Assembly: GCF_040412425.1 (NCBI RefSeq)
Contig: NC_089782.1
Coordinates: 25,344,122-25,408,121 of the forward strand
Origin: Macrobrachium rosenbergii
Lineage: Eukaryota > Arthropoda > Malacostraca > Decapoda > Palaemonidae
DNA: 64,000 bases
Reading direction: 5' to 3'
Position 1 is the first letter of the stretch; the number at the start of each line of letters is the position of its first letter. Below the pieces are notes generated by a model. The model saw only the letters and a program-made list of their open reading frames with translations. It searched no databases and was not told the DNA's origin. Both the position numbers and the translations under genes were made by a program. Shown in pieces: positions 50,406 to 59,582 of this stretch.

Positions 50406-53400
50406 ATTGCGAGCGGTCTGCAATGAAAATCATCGCTTGGGAATTCCAGGACAATTGCAGAGAATGTTTTGGCTAAAAGATTGTTCGTCACATTTCGGGG
50501 ACATTGGCATTATTTTGCCATGCGATTCTGGAGGTTCCATTATCGTGCCTTGGCAGTTTATTGGTTAACAGCCTCACGAAATCGGACGTACTGTTGACTG
50601 GCAAGCTGACTGAGAGCACTAATGAAAGCTCAAGACTCGATTACCACTGTTTAGAGTTTTTAGGTTAAGGTGACATGCCAAGTACATGGCTTGCATATAT
50701 TAGGCCTAATGGAAATAACTTTAAAGACAGCCTTGGCTCCTATTAAGATGATGTAAAATAATTAGTGATATTAGAATGAGGTAAAATGATTAATGATAGT
50801 ATAAATATAACTGCTGTTCAAAATTGGAGCATTTAAGAGAATTTGCGCTCTCTGTCAATTGCAACTCAGAAAAGTTTAAGCTTTTGAAAACTGCCTCAGT
50901 TACCATAAACGGTTCACTTTCGTTCTGTCCCACTCTGCAATTGTTCTGTCTACCGACAGACGCGATGATGACACTTCCGCAGCAACTAAACACAGCAGTT
51001 TTAGCAGCAGCGACAGACAGACAGACAGACAGAGAGAAAAAGATATATATAGGCCTACTATGCACACATATAGGCCTACTATGCACAAACATTTACGCTG
51101 ACACACAGTTACGAAGTGTTGTCCTAACTTGGATTTACAAACATACAGGAAAGTGTTAACCAATTTCGTATTTCCATATCCATGATTCTTATCAAAACTA
51201 GGAAAAAAATAGAAAATTCGCAAATTAGGAAGACACGACAGGAAGAAAGAAAGAAATACACAACGATGTTTTCCTAAAGATAGGCCTATAAGTATGTTTA
51301 TGGAGTTACAGTCTTATCCATGGCTGTGTCTGTACATGTACATAGTATCTATGTATGCATATTTGTGTATTGGAATCCGTATTATGCATATAAACTGAGA
51401 GATGGAAAAAAATATACAAACGGGGTACTCTGCAAGAATGAAACCGTTGTATGTACCAATAATTCCAACCAACTAATGTTTACATCATCAAAGTCGAAGA
51501 GAAAACACACAGATTGGAGAGCGTTCATCCTATTAGACGAAGGTGTAAAAGACATTTAAGAACTTAGTTTCCGCACATTTATGAGGAACGAAAAAGAAGC
51601 AGCACAGTTGACGAGGGTCGCGGCAGGTCACTGACCTTATTGTATATAAACTGCCCCACTTTCACGTGTCTTTTCTTCAATCCGTCCGCCTCGGCGCGCT
51701 CCTGTATGTTGATGACGTCGTACTCCGCGTTGATCCTGTCTCCGTTCTCGTCGAAGGCCACTTTGCCGGTCAGGCCGTCCTTCAGCACCTGCTCCAAGAT
51801 GTACCTGCCGGAGGTGGAAGGGGTGAAGCCAAGTGTCATAGATACGACAATGTACACTTCACCTTAATGTTTAGTCTAGTTTCAATTTTGCGGTAAGGAC
51901 ACGTTACCCTCTTGCAAGGGAAGTGACATTGGCTTAATCATACTGTCTTTTCATTTTCTACAGAAAGCGTGTTGGACATGTACTGTAGGTTGCGTCCAGA
52001 CTACAGTAAAACATGTCACAAGCTTAGGTCAGCAACTTATCACACAAACACACGCTCATACACAGCACAAACAGGTTGAATACAAGTTAACGAAGTGTTG
52101 GTACTTGGTAGTGCTAACCAGGGTTTTATACGACAATGCAGCTTTTGCAAATGACTACTTCTCCATTTACGGTCTGTGACGTGTTTTCAATGTTTGCAGT
52201 ACGTATGCGATAAGTTTCTGACGGTGTTCATCAGACCTTTACACTTACAATGTTAATATAAGAATTACTGTTGAATGTACTGTCATTGTTTTATCCCTTG
52301 GCTACCTCTTGAAAATACTCAGCATCGCATGGCCTTTGCGCTTTTCATTTTTTTCCGAGAACTCCAAATTGAAATCTGGGCCGCCAAATCAAAGTCATAA
52401 AAGGAAATCTAACTTACTTTCATTCAAATATTTAAGACGCTGAGAACATTTCAGGGAAAGCCCTAAGAAGGGGTTCCTCATTTTAGGATTCAGTGAGTCT
52501 ATCCTTTACTACAAAAGCAATGCATTAGGCATAAGGTATGGATCCTTACTGTCGGATACGGAGCTCTATTTAGGAATACAGTTGCAAAGCAAAGTTATGT
52601 TGTCGAGGCTATTAAGATTAAGAAATATAACGTTTGTGTACTTGAAATCTACGGTAACCACAGCAGAATAACTCATTTTGCCTGACAGTAAGAGGAAATG
52701 TAACTAATAGTCTTCTAAGCACAGAGACTGCCATATGTCACAGTAATGGTCATATCGATTAATCAGTACTATCTGACATCCGCAATTAAAAAAAAAACTG
52801 TGTTGATGAAGTTTCGTTCCACGTTCTGATAAAGACAGAAGACAAGACTGAGGCATCATTATATCCATTTTTATATAATAAAAAGGCACCTTAAACAGTT
52901 CCTAGCTTTATGGCAACATTAGACGTTATATTTTCAAGTGCTACAGAAAGTAATAATAATAATAATAATAATAATAATTAATAATAATAATAATAATAAT
53001 TTAGATCTGAAGAGATCACTGGGGATTTTTAAGTCTAAAGGAACTGGGGAGTGGACAAACAGAAGAGTTTCATATTCCTCTGAACCTTTCCTTTAAGACT
53101 GGCTATCTTTGTCTGTATTCACAGGACTTCTAAAGGAAAACAGGAGGATTAGAAGAACTATAAATGAAAAGAACAGTGCTGTTCTCACTGCCATCCTTAG
53201 GCGCATGTTGTGCTTCTTTCAACGACTTACTGGAAGAGCTTCTTGCCCGTCTCCCAAGTGGACCCGGTGTTGTCGCAGTTCTGGGGCGGTGGCTCCGTCA
53301 TGTTCTGCTCCTCTCGCAACTTCTTGAGCGCAAGGGCCAAGATGTACCTGTGGGAAACAGGCCGACTGTAAACAAAGATTTTCTTTGGGAAGGTGGGTGG

Positions 53401-54407
53401 GTAGGTAGGATTCGATATGGGTGAAGGGTATTGAAAATTTCATCGATTGCAGTCCGCTTACACTTAGGTTTAAACTTCATATTTGGGGCGAACTTTAAGT
53501 TATTTTCTTACCGTTAAATGTTGCAAGTAAATAAAAATAACATTAGAATGAATGACCTGCTTTGTTTTATGAATATTTGGTCTAATGGTCTGGCGCTAAA
53601 ACCTTAGGTTATTCAGTACCACATTAGGATGGGCGAAAAGACCACGTGATAATTAGATTTAACGATCCCATCTTAACCTATACTGGATAAACAGGGCTAA
53701 AATGAAATGAGAGACTTAGACCGACTGCACTTTGGGAGTTGTCAACAAGTACTGTTGTTACCTAACTAACCTAAGCTAATAACATGGTCATCTTATTTCT
53801 AGACCTAGACCCAAGACAACAAGGAGAGGGAAAAGAAACGAAGAAGGGAGAAAGTCGCAATAACAAGGAAAAAGAGGAGCAGGGAGAGAATTCTGAAGCG
53901 GACAACCCCAAAAACTCACAAGCTGTCGGTGATGTGAGCATCCTCGTCAGAGGCGTTGACAAGCTTGAGCCCAATTGTACCCGCTGGAACGTACTCGGCA
54001 CTGAGGGCTTGTTCAGTCACCACCCAGACGTACCCTCTACCTGTCATGTTCATGTAGCTGGCGTCGTGGAAGATGGTCCTGGCGTCGTTTTTGCTGGAAG
54101 GTGAGATGGAGGATTTAGGAGTGTAAACTCGATGATAAACTGAATCTATGTTGTTAATGAGATGATGAAGTGTCTGAACAAGTTAACTTGGAGGTTATAG
54201 AAACTGGCCCTGAAAACGTGCTTTTACTTATACTTTATATATTAATTAATTTATCAATTTATTTTTAAAAAATAATTGAGATCTTTTCTTTCTGCATTTC
54301 ACTTTGCCCTCTCTTACTTCCTAATGAGCACCATATTCTTTAGAAGCTTGAATTTCAAGTTAAAGGCCCCTATGGTGGGCTTGTTCCATATGAATAGGGT
54401 TCATCTT

Positions 54408-54483
<76 letters not shown>

Positions 54484-56401
54484 GAAGGTTCATAGAGCCA
54501 ATTTGAAATTAAGGGAAGTGGAAAAGTCAGTAACTCTTAATAACTCAAGATAAAAATATATTTCCGTAACCAGCAGTCACTCACAGCGTTTACTTTTCCT
54601 TGATAAAGGTTAATCAACACTTACATGAAATAAATCATATAATTTTTCGAGTGGTGGAATAAATTAACATCGTATAAAGCCACGAATTCGAGGAATCCTG
54701 TTGCATTAAACGAAAAGCGCATCTATGCAGTTGAAGTTTGCCCTGCATACCTTCTTTTTGTGCATCGTATGAATCTACGGGGAACGAACTTCATGTTTAA
54801 CTTCACGACAAACTATAGAACTGTATATAAATATTAATATTATTATTCAGACGATAAACCATAAACTTATGAAATGAGCTTGCTGGGGCCATTGACTTGA
54901 AATTCAAGCTTCCAAAGAATATAGTTGTTCATTTGAAAGAAATTACAGGAGATAATAGGAAATACAGAAAGGAAAGAAATATATACGTACAAAGTTAATT
55001 GTTTTACCTTGTGCCTATGTATTTCTCTTCTCTCTGAATTTCCTATTATCATCTGTAACCGGAAGCTTGACATTTCCAAATTATTTGTGAGACATATTCC
55101 TCGGACTCACAATTTTATTTTATTCAGCAATAGCTTAGCACTGCGTTTTTGACAATTAAGAAAAGTACTTACTTTGCGTACAGTAGAAAGACCCTTGCTG
55201 ATGCTTCTCTCATTTCCTTCAGTTTGTCCACGAAAGAATTTAAGCCAGGTTCGAATTCTATCACGTTTTCCATCTGCAAAGAGTCAAGACAATCTCATGA
55301 TTTTTACTTGGCTGTTTTGAGGTCAATGTTGTTGCAAGCATTCTAGTCTGATCTGCATTAAACAAATGTATCATTGTTTCTTTTTGCTTTGACACTGTAT
55401 ACTCCATAAAATCATCTACTATTTTTCAACTTGGATCAGATTTACAAAGAAAGGAATAACTGTAAAAAGGATTTGATCCGATTTATAAAAAGGAACAACT
55501 ATGATACCACCATAAAATCCTAATCATTTCTCAGAAAGCCATACAGTATAGCCTACTCTATAGACTCATACAAATCAAAATCAGAATCTGATTAAACCAG
55601 CAATCTCTCGCAGCTGCTCTGCTTTGTATTTCGTCGACCTGACCTTGATATCTTTATCGTCCTCATGGCTCTGCGCCTGGTTCTGGAAGCGGGTGAGGAG
55701 GGCGCGACCGTCCGTGTCCGAAGAGTGAACGAAAACCACCTGCGTGTACTGGAAGGTCTTGAGCAACTCCACCCACACATCCGCTTGGTGGCTGTAGGGC
55801 GGGACGGTACGCAGGAACGAAACGTGGATGTTCTGTCCAGGGAAGAAAAAGAAAAGCTCCTTTAGAGGTTGTTTATGCCAGTTGGTCAGATGCCTCTTGA
55901 CCAAACTGAGTGACAAGGCGAGACTGTTCCATATAGTAGAAGAAGAAAATGATGATGATTCAGAAGAAAATGAGAAATTCCAATAGCATCAAGTTAGAAG
56001 TGCTGATAGATTAAAACCAGGTGCTCCACGGGATCGAATAGAGACCGTTGCTCCAGCTGAATGGCAAAACGATACAGTTTTAGTGCAAGTCAGGTAAGGA
56101 AAGAAAGAAAGCAATCAGATAAAGTGTGTAGTTTAGCACGGGCTCTTGCTACAAGAGCAGCCTCTCAGGGAATCGTTTTCAGGCTTATAAAGTTGCTGCA
56201 TCACATAACAAGAATAATATTAAACTGTTACAGCCTGATTGCTGCCCTTGGAAAGAAATCTAACAATGATAACCAAACAAAAACAAGATTGAAATTAATT
56301 ACATTAAAGTTTTTTAAAAATCTGGAATGATTAATTATACAAAGAACTCTTTCTTAATCCGCACTTTAAAAGGGCAAAGCCAGATTCATTGCAAATCTTC
56401 C

Positions 56402-56449
<48 letters not shown>

Positions 56450-56651
56450 AGAGGGAAATTTTTTTTTCTATTTCCTTTTTACCTTATCAGAAAAGGCGGA
56501 GTCCCTCGAAGATATGCCGATGACTGGGATGTGGTAGAAACCGCTGGTGTAGGAGACGGCTGCCGGGGAAAGGTCGCCATTCAGAGGGTGAGATACGATC
56601 ACCGCGTACACCTGCCGGAGGGAATGCCGGAGAATTCTCATTAGTTTTGGA

Positions 56652-56705
<54 letters not shown>

Positions 56706-58585
56706 GCTGATCATGTGTAGGCAGAAACATTTCTGAGAAATAGATTGAGGCATTTCGTCATTTCAAGATTGACCTTGAGAGAATTATTGGAAGGGAGGTT
56801 TCCGAACTCTATATAGCATTTTAGCTCTATTCAATTAACAGGTCCTTTATACGGTTTACTTAAGGGATAAGTTTTACGTTGACCATTGCCATAATAAAGC
56901 TCAAGATCTTGGTGAATTTACAATGCAGTACTTCCATAGTCAGCAATTGTCTTTGGGAACTACTTTACACGATAATTTCCCATCTTTTAAGAATATTCTC
57001 CAGTAAACACAAACAATTTGAATCTAAAATGAATGATAATTCAAGCAAGCATTCACATATACCAACACAAATGAAAAAGAAACTTAAAGTAAATCAACAC
57101 CGACATCGAAGAGGAACAACATGGCGGACGATGGGGCAGAGTTATACTCACCGATCTGGAGACTAACTGCGTGCAGACTTCAAGGGCTGTGCGGATAGGG
57201 TTGGAATCCATGAGCATAGTGACGTCCATGAGGGTCGTGTCAGGGTCCACAAAGGTCCTGTTCTCGTTGATATGCTGCTGGACACACGTGAAACACATCA
57301 GTTGAAGCTGAGCTTGCGGGAGGCCCGAAAAGGTCGACAGTGATCATAAATAATGAGTCTTTACGCTATCTTGTTTTCCCGCCTTTACCAGTGGGTTCGT
57401 TCTCTGCCATTTAGTTAGCTTTGTGATAGCGTTCCTCTTTTTTTTTTTTAATTGTAACTCAAGCTACTGGGATATTTTTTTCTTGGTTACTAAAAATATT
57501 CTTATTAATTAAACATATGACTTGATCCGTTCTGTAGAGGCGTTTCTAGTATAAGATTACATCAGCAAATCTCGTGATTCTTATGAGACTAGCTGGCTGC
57601 CTATGAATTTTATTAAAATGGTGTTTCAGGTCCTTATTTTAAAAAAAAACAGCGGGACAGTGAAAGAGATAAATTAAAGGGCGTTTTAAGACAACGAATT
57701 TACTACTGACACTGAAAGTTAGCTGTTGTAAATCTTGCCTTATAAACGTCTTGAATTCTTTCTAAGACTAACACACCATCATAAACCACTCAAAGATTAT
57801 AGTCTTTCCTGATTCAGCAAACAAAAACTTTTCACCTAATCTGCCTAAGCTCAACAGAGAATCTCCCCTAAGATTAATATAGTCTTTAAGACTTTTTTAC
57901 AGTCTGCCTTTTCTGTGAACTGAATCCGGAATTTTCGTACATAATTTGAGTCATTAGGACATTATTTTTCTTCAGTACTTTTCCATAATAATAGTCAAAA
58001 ACTTTGTTATTTACACTTAACCCTTGTTACGTGTTAATTACTATGATGTACTGGGTGGATTTAAACTTACATAAATGTTTCTCGGCATTGTCTTAACTAT
58101 CCTAATTGATTCACCTCGACGTTTCCTAACAATTTAATAATTTATTATAATTTTTTATGCTTCCAAGTCTAAACTAAGGAAAATTTGTTTCTCGTGATGC
58201 ACTTCATACGATAAGTTTATAATCACCAGCTAGTTGCGTCCAAATCAGACATAAACTACAATTATAAAGAAGAGGAATAAAGAAAAGTGCTCACTCCACA
58301 ATCATAGTTGCGGGCACACTACAACAACTGTGTTTTTGGAGTGAGCTTTCAGGAACCAGGAACTAGGAAGAAGAAGAGTCATCAACCTGTTTGTTCCTCG
58401 AGTTCGTCATCATCTGGGTGTGAGCTACTTACCGATATGGTGTCCTTGAAGTGGTTGTCCGACTGGGTGTCCGACAAGATGCCCCCGATGTTGAAGAGCT
58501 GCGGCGTTGCCTCTACTTTGGCCGGCGAACAGAGGACGGCTCCTAACGTGGCCGCCACCACCAGTACCCCAGCCGCCCCCACCAT
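31494..58585 (-). CDS. Nmdar1: NMDA-type ionotropic glutamate receptor subunit 1 (18 coding exons, about 1079 aa)
   Basis: Obligatory, glycine-binding subunit of NMDA receptors: ligand-gated, Ca2+-permeable, Mg2+-sensitive channels of the postsynaptic membrane. Eighteen exons with GT/AG borders and matching phases give 1079 aa, or 1052 without exon 9; fly Nmdar1 is about 997. Order: signal peptide (about 1-19), amino-terminal domain (to about 385), S1 glycine-binding half (about 445-580), M1 (598-617), M2 pore loop (638-659), M3 (668-695) with [10 protein letters not shown]2 half, M4 (856-877), cytoplasmic tail. Glycine contacts are present: Pro553, Thr555 and Arg560 of APLTINPER, Ser725/Ser726, Asp770 of FIWDSS. 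The pore Asn that sets Ca2+ permeability and Mg2+ block is Asn654 ([10 protein letters not shown]). The tail starts with KRKTLRAS, a likely kinase site, and ends in -DLVV, like fly -HLVV. Identity is very secure; exon borders were read by eye. Confidence 0.96.
32667..33093 (-). CDS. Nmdar1: Nmdar1 exon 17 (S2 end, M4, proximal tail)
   Basis: 142 codons: [15 protein letters not shown] (glycine-contact Asp), [21 protein letters not shown]4 [20 protein letters not shown], basic [16 protein letters not shown] and ADKWRGAIE. Donor gttagc. All closely match fly. Confidence 0.96.
33495..33862. mobile_element. Non-autonomous hAT-type transposon (MITE) in Nmdar1 intron 16
   Basis: Begins CAGTGGTTCTCAATC and ends with the imperfect inverse GTTTAGGAATCGCTG, a TIR type known from hAT elements. 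Flanked by an 8-bp duplication with one mismatch, ACATAGGG (33487-33494) and ATATAGGG (33863-33870), the size expected for hAT. No transposase frame. An (AT)n run with a TG tail (33593-33674) sits inside. Confidence 0.75.
33997..34154 (-). CDS. Nmdar1: Nmdar1 exon 16 (S2, first part)
   Basis: [20 protein letters not shown] with the glycine-contact serines, [16 protein letters not shown] to ALKA plus GG. Donor gtaagc. Confidence 0.95.
34330..34790. repeat. About 73-bp tandem repeat in Nmdar1 intron 15
   Basis: About six units carrying GCTCCAGTAAATAGACTGG or GCTCCAGTAAACAGACTAG. The two variants alternate, giving a dimeric higher-order unit of about 146 bp. Confidence 0.85.
34889..35037 (-). 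CDS. Nmdar1: Nmdar1 exon 15 (M3)
   Basis: [20 protein letters not shown] then [18 protein letters not shown], the NMDAR gate motif, then TGINDPR. Donor gtaagg, phase 0 end. Confidence 0.96.
35530..35835 (+). repeat. Dispersed repeat, family D, most complete copy
   Basis: About 305 bp from GTAGGGAGGTAGTGCC through GTGCACTGTAGGCATTGC, CCCTTCGGCCCCTAGCTGC and AGCGCTGAATGACCTCATAG to CACTTGGCCTTGGGCC. Related copies at 6800-7010 and 7780-8125. No ORF; SINE-like in size, class unproven. Confidence 0.65.
35890..35993 (-). CDS. Nmdar1: Nmdar1 exon 14 (M2 pore loop)
   Basis: [20 protein letters not shown] then [14 protein letters not shown]. Contains the pore Asn of LLNSG. Donor gtaggc. A dispersed repeat lies just downstream of the donor. 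Confidence 0.95.
36307..36512. repeat. (AT)n microsatellites, two blocks, in Nmdar1 intron 13
   Basis: Two long TA tracts (about 36322-36400 and 36437-36505) separated by a short TGTAAATATATAAA-type spacer. Likely able to extrude as cruciforms. Confidence 0.9.
36684..36814 (-). CDS. Nmdar1: Nmdar1 exon 13 (M1)
   Basis: [20 protein letters not shown] then [20 protein letters not shown], nearly identical to fly M1, ending PFG plus AG. Donor gtgggt. Confidence 0.95.
36900..37985. repeat. About 45-bp minisatellite, about 25 copies, in Nmdar1 intron 12
   Basis: Units contain AAAGTAAATGGGTGGATATA, followed by a TTTCGGTAAAAG block and a variable GTCAAAGTTAAAG spacer. Spacing is 37-47 bp. The array starts about 85 bp upstream (in the gene's sense) of the exon 13 acceptor. 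The open frame at 37438-37656 is an artefact of it. Confidence 0.92.
38160..38460 (-). repeat. About 60-bp tandem repeat built from the exon 12 3' end and donor
   Basis: Five or six units each carry a version of TTCTTTTCCAAGATGG (+ strand) followed by a CTTAAACCTGCAGTTTGA-like block. The rightmost unit is the true exon 12 end; the others lie in intron 12. Confidence 0.75.
38429..38586 (-). CDS. Nmdar1: Nmdar1 exon 12 (glycine-binding motif)
   Basis: [13 protein letters not shown] to the invariant [16 protein letters not shown] (Pro, Thr, Arg glycine contacts) and [14 protein letters not shown], donor gttagt. The 3' end and donor are repeated in tandem in the following intron. Confidence 0.95.
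38820..39000. repeat. Direct duplication in Nmdar1 intron 11
   Basis: CCTGTGATACACAGA and CTGATGTTCTCGTCTTCGAC, followed by an A-tract and TCTAAATGCC, occur twice about 112 bp apart. Confidence 0.8.
39059..39302 (-). CDS. Nmdar1: Nmdar1 exon 11 (first half of S1)
   Basis: 81 codons plus one base: [14 protein letters not shown], the paired cysteines of [16 protein letters not shown], and [15 protein letters not shown], matching fly FTYDLALSPDGQFG. Donor gtaaga. Confidence 0.94.
39494..39552. repeat. (AT)n microsatellite in Nmdar1 intron 10
   Basis: Pure AT run of about 25 units followed by CATATACATATG. Confidence 0.9.
40504..40605 (-). CDS. Nmdar1: Nmdar1 exon 10
   Basis: 34 codons, [18 protein letters not shown] to GYMIPTRLK, donor gtaagg. 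Matches fly MRINDSEIIWPG ... GIMIPTHLK, the linker into S1. Confidence 0.93.
41848..42790. repeat. Cluster of (AT)n microsatellites in Nmdar1 intron 9
   Basis: Several long TA blocks (41848-41940, 42022-42112, 42588-42785) with degenerate TATA-rich sequence between them. The frames drawn through it have no coding meaning. Confidence 0.9.
43261..43330. repeat. (GA)n microsatellite in Nmdar1 intron 9
   Basis: About 35 uninterrupted GA units, CU-rich in the Nmdar1 transcript. Confidence 0.97.
44017..44178. repeat. 27-bp minisatellite with a CCAAT box in every unit, six copies
   Basis: GCCAATCAGGGCGCAGAGTC recurs at 44017, 44044, 44071, 44098, 44125 and 44152, exactly 27 bp apart and nearly identical. 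The GC-rich unit stands out from the AT-rich intron. Two ATTGG boxes follow at 44200 and 44311. As 27 is a multiple of three, the array is open in several frames without coding. Confidence 0.95.
46506..46586 (-). CDS. Nmdar1: Nmdar1 exon 9, candidate cassette exon encoding a Ser/Gly-rich insert
   Basis: Acceptor ctattctcctgcag, 81 nt (27 codons, [20 protein letters not shown] then SDSQSPQ), donor CAG|gtaaat. Phase 0 on both sides, so exons 8 and 10 join in frame without it. No counterpart in the fly or human protein as I remember them. It inserts between the last strand of the amino-terminal domain and the linker to S1. Confidence 0.7.
47982..48015. repeat. (CT)n microsatellite in Nmdar1 intron 8
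   Basis: About 16 CT units, followed closely by a CACACA run at 48033-48049. Confidence 0.95.
49140..49575. repeat. About 62-bp tandem repeat in Nmdar1 intron 8
   Basis: About six or seven degenerate units carrying TTGTCTGTTGTGGACAGA, GGAACATTG and ACTTTATGTGTAAGTTACC. Left units are more diverged, right units are cleaner. Confidence 0.85.
50345..50401. repeat. (GA)n microsatellite in Nmdar1 intron 8
   Basis: About 28 GA units. Confidence 0.95.
51636..51804 (-). CDS. Nmdar1: Nmdar1 exon 8
   Basis: [34 protein letters not shown] to VGQFIYNK, 56 codons, donor gtcagt, phase 0 end. Matches fly [21 protein letters not shown]. Confidence 0.94.
52944..52999. repeat. (AAT)n microsatellite in Nmdar1 intron 7
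   Basis: About 18 AAT units with one interruption. No LINE-tail sequence was recognised next to it. Confidence 0.9.
53231..53347 (-). CDS. Nmdar1: Nmdar1 exon 7
   Basis: [20 protein letters not shown] to WETGKKLF, entered in phase 2 and left in phase 2, donor gtaagt. Matches fly VNWESGKRLFQ. Confidence 0.92.
53920..54093 (-). CDS. Nmdar1: Nmdar1 exon 6
   Basis: Completes an Asn codon, then [34 protein letters not shown] to AHITDS, donor gtgagt. The NMTG glycosylation sequon and VWVVTEQAL are conserved with fly. Confidence 0.94.
54340..54482 (+). mobile_element. LINE 3' tail copy 2 with long (AAT)n
   Basis: GAAGCTTGAATTTCAAGTTA, then CCATATGAATAGGGTTCATC, TTCTGAATAATAATAAT and about 70 bp of AAT repeats. 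Same sequence as the region downstream of the LINE remnant at 11640. 5' truncated to the tail only. Confidence 0.75.
54838..55078 (-). mobile_element. LINE 3' tail copy 3, partly palindromic
   Basis: On the minus strand GGAAGCTTGAATTTCAAGTC ... TTATCGTCTGAATAATAAT, the same tail as copies 1 and 2. Its 5' part is repeated in inverse order (about 54898-54982 against 55017-55078; for example GATAATAGGAAAT and ATTTCCTATTATC), forming a hairpin with arms of about 40-60 bp. Confidence 0.65.
55173..55273 (-). CDS. Nmdar1: Nmdar1 exon 5
   Basis: Acceptor gactctttgcag, [18 protein letters not shown] to LLYA plus two bases, donor gtaagt. Matches fly VEFEPKLESF ... YLMYAS. Confidence 0.92.
55644..55832 (-). 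CDS. Nmdar1: Nmdar1 exon 4
   Basis: 63 codons, [20 protein letters not shown] to HEDDKDIK. The best-phased donor is AAG|gtcagg, weaker than the gene's others. Without splicing the frame continues 20 more codons to a TGA at 55581, at the place where the vertebrate N1 cassette is inserted. Confidence 0.87.
56404..56448. repeat. (GA)n tract downstream of Nmdar1 exon 3
   Basis: About 22 GA units, reading CUCUCU in the Nmdar1 transcript, starting about 35 nt after the exon 3 donor. Confidence 0.95.
56483..56611 (-). CDS. Nmdar1: Nmdar1 exon 3
   Basis: 43 codons, [13 protein letters not shown] to SRDSAFSDK, aligning with vertebrate VYAILVSHP ... SIYSDK. Phase 0 at both ends. Flanked by CU-repeat tracts (RNA sense) on both sides. 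Confidence 0.93.
56660..56702. repeat. (GA)n tract upstream of Nmdar1 exon 3
   Basis: About 20 GA units, CU repeat in RNA sense, ending about 49 nt before the exon 3 acceptor. Confidence 0.95.
57152..57277 (-). CDS. Nmdar1: Nmdar1 exon 2
   Basis: 42 codons, (Q)[14 protein letters not shown] to QLVSRS, donor gtgagt. The acceptor is a CAGCAG tandem (NAGNAG), so the exon can begin at 57277 or 57274 and a Gln can be present or absent. Confidence 0.88.
58433..58585 (-). CDS. Nmdar1: Nmdar1 exon 1 coding part (signal peptide)
   Basis: ATG at 58585; an upstream ATG at 58593 is out of frame and stops after two codons. 51 codons: hydrophobic signal [18 protein letters not shown], then FNIGGILSD, the usual start of the NMDAR1 amino-terminal domain. 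Donor gtaagt. An acceptor just upstream (ctcctgcag, exon begins 58598) shows a spliced 5' UTR. Confidence 0.88.
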
Positions 58586-58974
58586 CACCTCATTCCACCT
58601 GCAGGAGGAAGAGGAGGAGGGAAAACTGCCATTAGCATGAACGGAGGAAGAAGAGGCGGTGATGATGATGGTGGATGTTTAAACTCATATGTTTGATTTA
58701 TAGAAAACAGCTCCGCTGGATGTTTAGCTCTCTGCAAGCCTATTTTGGGATGAGTTTATTAGCTAGGCTCATGTCCTTCTCCAAGCTGGTTGCTTCACCT
58801 GAGAGGACTAACTTCCATGTACGTAATTCACTGCTTAGGTCAATATAACCACAATTGTGGTTAGTGAAAGTCCCAAGATCGATCGCTGGCTGAGGAGAAA
58901 ACGACTCAATGGCTATAAATTCCATTCATGAATTATGTACTTGGTGATAGTCGAATGTGATGGGGTGCAGTCTG

Positions 58975-59087
58975 TAGGGTGGCCAGACGTCCTGCTTTGG
59001 GAAGGACAGTCTGTTTTTGAGCATTCTGTCCTATGTCCTGCTTCACCTTAAGAAGGACGCTAATTTGTCCTGCTTTTTTGGTTGTAA

Positions 59088-59145
<58 letters not shown>

Positions 59146-59409
59146 TAAATAAATACAAATAAATTACATATACTAAAACAGTGAGAACTGCTGGTCAAAA
59201 TAACAACTGATTTTTTTTCATTATGGCAATAATTTTATATAGTGGCTGTTGCACAGTTATTAGGAACACTAGGCATGGAGCCACGGTATTACTTATAGGC
59301 CAGTTTACACTATGACGTTTGCGGCGCCACATAACTTATGAATAAACGTGAATATTAATTAATGTCAGTTCTTTCATACACTATTTCCGGACGTTTAAAC
59401 ACTCAAGTC

Positions 59410-59457
<48 letters not shown>

Positions 59458-59582
59458 CATATATACATTATACAACATTTTTTATTTCAACTCCTCAATA
59501 ATCATGTTTAATTTTGATTAGAAATTGGTGTTGACAAAAAAAAAAAATTATTCTTTTTGGGAATTTGGGAATGGCCACCCTA
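58975..59582. mobile_element. MITE-like DNA element with TAGGGTGGCCA termini
   Basis: Left end TAGGGTGGCCA (58975-58985) and right end TGGCCACCCTA (59572-59582) are exact inverse complements. Direct repeat AGTCTG immediately outside both ends. No ORF; two (AT)n runs inside (59092-59140, 59420-59450). Ends resemble hAT-like families; the 6-bp duplication is shorter than usual for hAT. Confidence 0.65.
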
